The position numbers were made by a program, and so were the translations under genes. Below are positions 60,777 through 64,000 of a DNA stretch of 64,000 bases, in pieces. The notes under the pieces are model-generated. The model did not search any database. It saw nothing but the letters and a program-made list of their open reading frames with translations, and was not told the DNA's origin. How positions within the stretch are numbered: position 1 is the stretch's first letter; the number at the start of each line of letters is the position of its first letter. This DNA comes from Desulfovibrio sp. A2 (lineage in GTDB: Bacteria; Desulfobacterota; Desulfovibrionia; Desulfovibrionales; Desulfovibrionaceae). The stretch is taken from the NCBI RefSeq assembly GCF_000226255.1, contig NZ_AGFG01000050.1:1-64000 (forward strand), given 5' to 3'.

Positions 60777-61385
60777 TCAGTACGCCGTAAAGGTGTCCTT
60801 GGGCCGGAAGCAGATCGGACACTTCTCGAAGTCCTCGCCCTTGTGGATGTACCCGCAGATGGAGCACAGGTGGAACTTGTCGTCGTCCGGCGCGTCCAGA
60901 TCGTTGTAGGCCGCCAGGTAGCGCTCGGCGTGCACCGATTCGGCCAGCTTCGCCCGCGTGAACACGTGGACGGCCTTGGCGTTGCCTTCTTCCTGAGCCT
61001 TCTTGATGAAGGCCGGGTACATGTCGCACGTCTCGTAGATTTCGCCGTTGGCCCCGGAAATGAGGTTGAGGTCGCACGCCTTGGCGGCGGGGGCGGCCAC
61101 CGTGGGCTTCACGTAGCCGGGGTCCATTTCGGCCACCAGGGCGTACTCCAGGCCGATGTGAATCAGCTCGGCGGCCGCCGTGGCCTCGAACAGGCGGGCG
61201 ATCTGCGTGTAGCCCTGCTCCCTCGCGGCCTTGGCAAAGGCCGTGTACTTGGCGTGCGCGCCGGTTTCACCGGCGATGGCGGCCTTGAGGTTCTCGAGGG
61301 TGCTCCCCACGGCGGTCTTGCTGTCCGCCACCAGGTTGAAGTTGGTTGCATTCTTGACGGTGGGTATCTGCGCGCGGACTTTCAT
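60777..61385 (-). CDS. ngr: Nigerythrin (rubrerythrin family diiron/rubredoxin protein)
   Basis: 202 residues, the length of D. vulgaris nigerythrin, whose N-terminus MKVRAQ-PTVKNATNFN and C-terminus FRPKDTFTAY I recognise. The four-helix diiron domain has ExxH-type ligands in IAGETGAHAKYTAFAKAA, AAAELIHIGLEYALV and AESVHAERYLAAYND. The C-terminal rubredoxin domain binds Fe with CSICGYIHKGEDFEKCPIC. It acts as an NADH-linked peroxidase in oxidative-stress defence. AAGGAG lies 12 bases before the ATG at 61385, rather far; an alternative in-frame start was not found. Confidence 0.95.
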   Translation of the reverse strand: MKVRAQIPTVKNATNFNLVADSKTAVGSTLENLKAAIAGETGAHAKYTAFAKAAREQGYTQIARLFEATAAAELIHIGLEYALVAEMDPGYVKPTVAAPAAKACDLNLISGANGEIYETCDMYPAFIKKAQEEGNAKAVHVFTRAKLAESVHAERYLAAYNDLDAPDDDKFHLCSICGYIHKGEDFEKCPICFRPKDTFTAY

Positions 61386-61596
61386 GGATGCATGCTCCTT
61401 CCTGTTGGGATGGCGAGCGGCGGCGTCCGGGGAGATGCGGAAAACCGGCATCCCCTGGGGCTTGATGCAATGCCAGTTAGCGCATTGTCTGCCCCCGATT
61501 GCCGCACGCGTCAAGGTCAGCGCCACGGCCAAAGACACATGGGCGGGCGCCGCCCGGTCATGGTGCGCGACGGGTCGCCCCTTGCAGCATGCGGGC

Positions 61597-63243
61597 CTAT
61601 GCCAGGGCCTTTTTCAGCGCGCGTACGGCCATTTTCGCGAAGGAATAGTCGTAATATTCCAGGGCAAGCGATGCGGAAAGGGCGATCTGCGCATCCGAAG
61701 CCGTGCCCGCCAGCGTGGCCTGCCGGATGAACGGCAGCGCTTCCGGGCCGATTCCGGCCTTTGCGGTGCACCGGATGATGGCGTCCAGCGCTTCACCTGT
61801 CGGTTTCGCGGCAAAGGCGAGCAGGGCGTAGTCCAGCGCGTAGTCCGGAAAGCGCTCCGGTTCCTGCCGGAAGAAGCCCAGGTGGTAGTTCCTGTCCGTA
61901 TCGCGCAGGATTTCGCAGGCCAGCATGCAGCAGTTGTAGCGGGGTTCCCGGCCGTCCTTGAGGGCGTTCAGGTACGGCAGGTACCGCTTTCTGATGCGCC
62001 CGGCGCGCAGCAGGGTGGTTGTCAGCCGCCCCAGGCAGGCCAGCCGCCGATCGTCTTCGGCAAAGAGCAGCAGCAGTTTCAGCAGGGCCGTCAGCCCCAG
62101 CGCTACCTCGTGCTCTACCGCTGCTGCGGCAACCCGCTCCAGCAGGGCCACGCCCGCCTCGGTCCTGCCCTGGCGCAGGCGGATGCTGCCAAGCAGGTCC
62201 GCCGCGCGCACGGTGTCCCCGTCGGCCCCGATGGAACTGCCTGACCTGCTTCCGTTGCCCCTGTCCGTCCTGTCCGCATCGTCCGCGACCTGCTCCAGAA
62301 AGGCCACGGATTCGTCGAAATGCCCGCCAAAGCGCAGGGCGTGGTGATACTTGGCTTCCGCCTCGTCCAGCCGCCTCGTGCGCAGCATGCCGCCTGCCCG
62401 TGTTGCGGCGGCTCTCCCCGCGCCCGATTCGGCCATGTCCCGCAGCACGTCACGCGCCCTGTGCGCGCTGGTGTGGCGGCGCGCGCATTCCTCCTGCCCG
62501 CGCGCCGCGATGCGCGCCGCGTCCTTGCGCCCCTCTTGCACGGAACGGATCACCGACACCACGTCGCCGGGCGAGTAGCCCAGGTAGTGCCGCCCTTCGC
62601 GAAAGTGGCGCGCCACGCCGTATCCGCGCCTCTCGGTGAGCAGCAGCGCGCCGGAGGCCAGCGCGTGGAAGAAGCGCAGGTTCAGGCCCGAGAAAAAGTT
62701 CTCGTTCAGCACCATCTGCGAGGCCGCGAACACGTCGAGCATCCCGGCCGTGGAAACGTCCTGCACCACATTGACGGGAAAATGCTCGCGCAGGTGGCGC
62801 AGCAGGTTGCCGCGCTTGGTGCGGTGCGGCGTCACGCGCCCCACGAAGGAAATCAGGTGCCGCTTTTCGGCCGGTGCGCGGAAATCGCCCTCATTGGCGC
62901 ACAGGGGCAGCCACCGGGCGTCCACCCCGCCCGCGCGGAACCTGGGCACCGAGGACAGCTGGTCCACGTAGACGTGGTCGAACAGCCGCGCCAGCGGGGT
63001 GAGCCAGAACTCGTTGATCGGGGCGTCGATGCAGTAGGCGGCCAGTCTGTGGCGGCTTGCGGAAATGTCGCGGGGCAGGGCGGTTTCGCCGAAGAGCTCG
63101 ATGAACACCAGGTCCGGGGCGACGCCCTGTTCCTCGATCTGTTCGTCCAGCGTCCGTGCCGGGTCTAGGCGGAAGGGCGCCACGTCGCAGCCGATGCTGG
63201 CGAAGCCTTCACGCAGGAATGAGCCGGAATGGAGTATGCGCAT
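61597..63243 (-). CDS. CgeB-like glycosyltransferase with helical C-terminal region
   Basis: 548 residues. The N-terminal half resembles CgeB/DUF3880-type glycosyltransferases: DLVFIELFGE, AAYCIDAPINEFWLTPLARLFDHVYVDQ, ISFVGRVTPHRTKRGNLLRHL and VLNENFFSGLNLRFFHALASGALLLTERRGYGVARHFREGRHYLGYSP, the nucleotide-sugar-binding C-terminal GT-B lobe. Residues from about 290 onwards form TPR-like helices (TRRLDEAEAKYHHALRFGGHFDESVAFLEQV). Proteins of this layout in Desulfovibrio are often linked to flagellin or surface glycosylation; no such genes are adjacent. The start ATG at 63243 has only a weak ribosome site. Confidence 0.75.
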   Translation of the reverse strand: MRILHSGSFLREGFASIGCDVAPFRLDPARTLDEQIEEQGVAPDLVFIELFGETALPRDISASRHRLAAYCIDAPINEFWLTPLARLFDHVYVDQLSSVPRFRAGGVDARWLPLCANEGDFRAPAEKRHLISFVGRVTPHRTKRGNLLRHLREHFPVNVVQDVSTAGMLDVFAASQMVLNENFFSGLNLRFFHALASGALLLTERRGYGVARHFREGRHYLGYSPGDVVSVIRSVQEGRKDAARIAARGQEECARRHTSAHRARDVLRDMAESGAGRAAATRAGGMLRTRRLDEAEAKYHHALRFGGHFDESVAFLEQVADDADRTDRGNGSRSGSSIGADGDTVRAADLLGSIRLRQGRTEAGVALLERVAAAAVEHEVALGLTALLKLLLLFAEDDRRLACLGRLTTTLLRAGRIRKRYLPYLNALKDGREPRYNCCMLACEILRDTDRNYHLGFFRQEPERFPDYALDYALLAFAAKPTGEALDAIIRCTAKAGIGPEALPFIRQATLAGTASDAQIALSASLALEYYDYSFAKMAVRALKKALA

Positions 63244-63653
63244 GGCGGTCCGTGTTCGTGAAGGGCTGCGGGGAAGGGGGCGGAGCTTGCGGGCTGCGCC
63301 TGTTCGCAGCCCATGACCGCAGGTCTATCCAAGCCTTGCCGGGCGCGCAACACCGGGTGGTTCTGCACATAGCCCTGGCGTCTCGTCTCCCCATCGTGCC
63401 TTTTCCGCAAGGCGTGGTGCCTTTCCGAGTTGGCGGAGCGCCCCATGCGTGCGCAAGGTACATTCTGTAAATACGGTATGTTGTCAATCGGACCACCATG
63501 GTCCCGATCTTGCTCATGTGGTGAGTACTCATGCCGCGCGCCGCGCGCGGCCCGCTGCGGGGGCGGGCTCCCCCGCTCCGGAAACACGCCGGAGGCCCTG
63601 CCACACGCGGCCGCCGGATGGACACCGTACCCACACTGCGCAAGGAGACTCAC
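63244..63653. other. Divergent intergenic region
   Basis: This 410-bp gap between divergent genes has an AT-rich stretch at 63455-63490. It includes a minus-strand TTGACA (63487-63482) that may belong to the glycosyltransferase promoter. No gene was called. Confidence 0.45.
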
Positions 63654-64000
63654 ATGGCACAAAAAAGGTGGCTGACCGAGGACAAGCTGGCCCTGATCAT
63701 GGGGCTGTTCCTCTTCCTGCTGGGCACGCTCAACTTCGCCGGGGTGGACGCCCTGGGCTGGAGCGTGAAGACCAACGTCTGGGTGAGCGCGGATCAGATC
63801 TTCAGCTCCGCCACGGGCACCTTCAAAAGCATGCCCGGCTATGTCTGCCTGTTGCTGACCTACCTCTTCGTCACGGTATTCCTGTCCGTGGGCGTGAAGT
63901 TTCTGGGCGGCGACGTGCCGAAGTTCGTCAAGTCGTTCACCGTGGTCTTCTTCGTCAGCGCGGGCTGCTACGCCGCTGGCCACTATGCGGTCATCGCCGC
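63654..64000 (+). CDS. YeiH-like putative sulfate exporter family transporter (partial, N-terminal)
   Basis: The gene runs off the window. The first 115 residues begin MAQKRWLTEDKLALIMGLFLFLLGTLNFAGVDALGWSVKTNVWV, followed by TM segments at about 12-30, 59-78 and 92-112. This N-terminus resembles PF03601 (YeiH/conserved hypothetical 698) proteins of Desulfovibrio, annotated as putative sulfate exporters. AAGGAG lies seven bases before the ATG at 63654. The identification rests on the N-terminal fragment only. Confidence 0.6.
   Translation, partial: MAQKRWLTEDKLALIMGLFLFLLGTLNFAGVDALGWSVKTNVWVSADQIFSSATGTFKSMPGYVCLLLTYLFVTVFLSVGVKFLGGDVPKFVKSFTVVFFVSAGCYAAGHYAVIA

Overview
This window is high-GC chromosomal DNA from a sulfate-reducing Desulfovibrionaceae bacterium, most likely a Nitratidesulfovibrio/Desulfovibrio vulgaris-type organism. 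The best single clue is a 202-residue protein at 60777-61385 that I recognise as nigerythrin, a diiron/rubredoxin protein known from D. vulgaris. Other supporting clues are a ferredoxin-dependent 2-oxoacid oxidoreductase operon, a glutaredoxin-like/thioredoxin reductase fusion and the style of the intergenic repeats. The window looks origin-proximal: dnaA, dnaN, gyrB and gyrA lie in order at 47.8-55.8 kb, parA and parB lie at 2.4-4.7 kb, and four parS-like sites are scattered between 1.25 and 45.4 kb.

Layout. 0-5 kb: end of rsmB, a DUF1992 gene, rfaE1, parB, a small zinc-ribbon gene on the opposite strand, and parA. 5-12 kb: sugar-nucleotide epimerase, slipin, an unknown protein overlapping coaBC, a lipoprotein and queA. 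12-15.6 kb: a four-gene 2-oxoacid:ferredoxin oxidoreductase operon with a good promoter, then a coiled-coil protein. 15.7-25.2 kb: chemoreceptor, an ABC transporter with a DUF2318 protein, a small holin-like membrane protein, ybaK, and a Zn/Cd P-type ATPase behind a perfect 32-bp palindromic operator. 25.5-33.3 kb: a lysozyme-like protein, an M48 lipoprotein protease, topA, and a pesticin-type muramidase translationally coupled to a secreted partner. 33.6-39 kb: a membrane protein, a glycosyltransferase, fumC and an acetate-permease-family gene. 39-40.4 kb: 1.4 kb of non-coding DNA that is one large imperfect inverted repeat. 40.4-47 kb: the redox fusion, ppiB, an SDR/DUF2867 protein and an M23 protein. 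47.8-57 kb: the replication/gyrase block with structured repeats in its gaps, then a TPR lipoprotein. 57-64 kb: a universal stress protein, asnS, a third copy of the long repeat, a 57-residue winged-helix-like protein, tRNA-Ala(GGC), nigerythrin, a CgeB-like glycosyltransferase and the start of a YeiH-like transporter.

The most unusual content is in the non-coding DNA. A 33-nt hairpin core occurs three times between dnaN and the TPR lipoprotein gene; one internal 4-bp helix differs between copies but stays paired, and in two copies the core sits at the tip of a long perfect stem that elsewhere occurs without it. A second, roughly 330-500-bp repeat occurs three times and contains a stem whose sequence changes with pairing preserved around an invariant GTAACG hexaloop. 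Both look like structured elements kept by selection or by a mobility mechanism. No transposase, integrase, CRISPR array or rRNA was seen. All statements come from reading the sequence; no database search was run.
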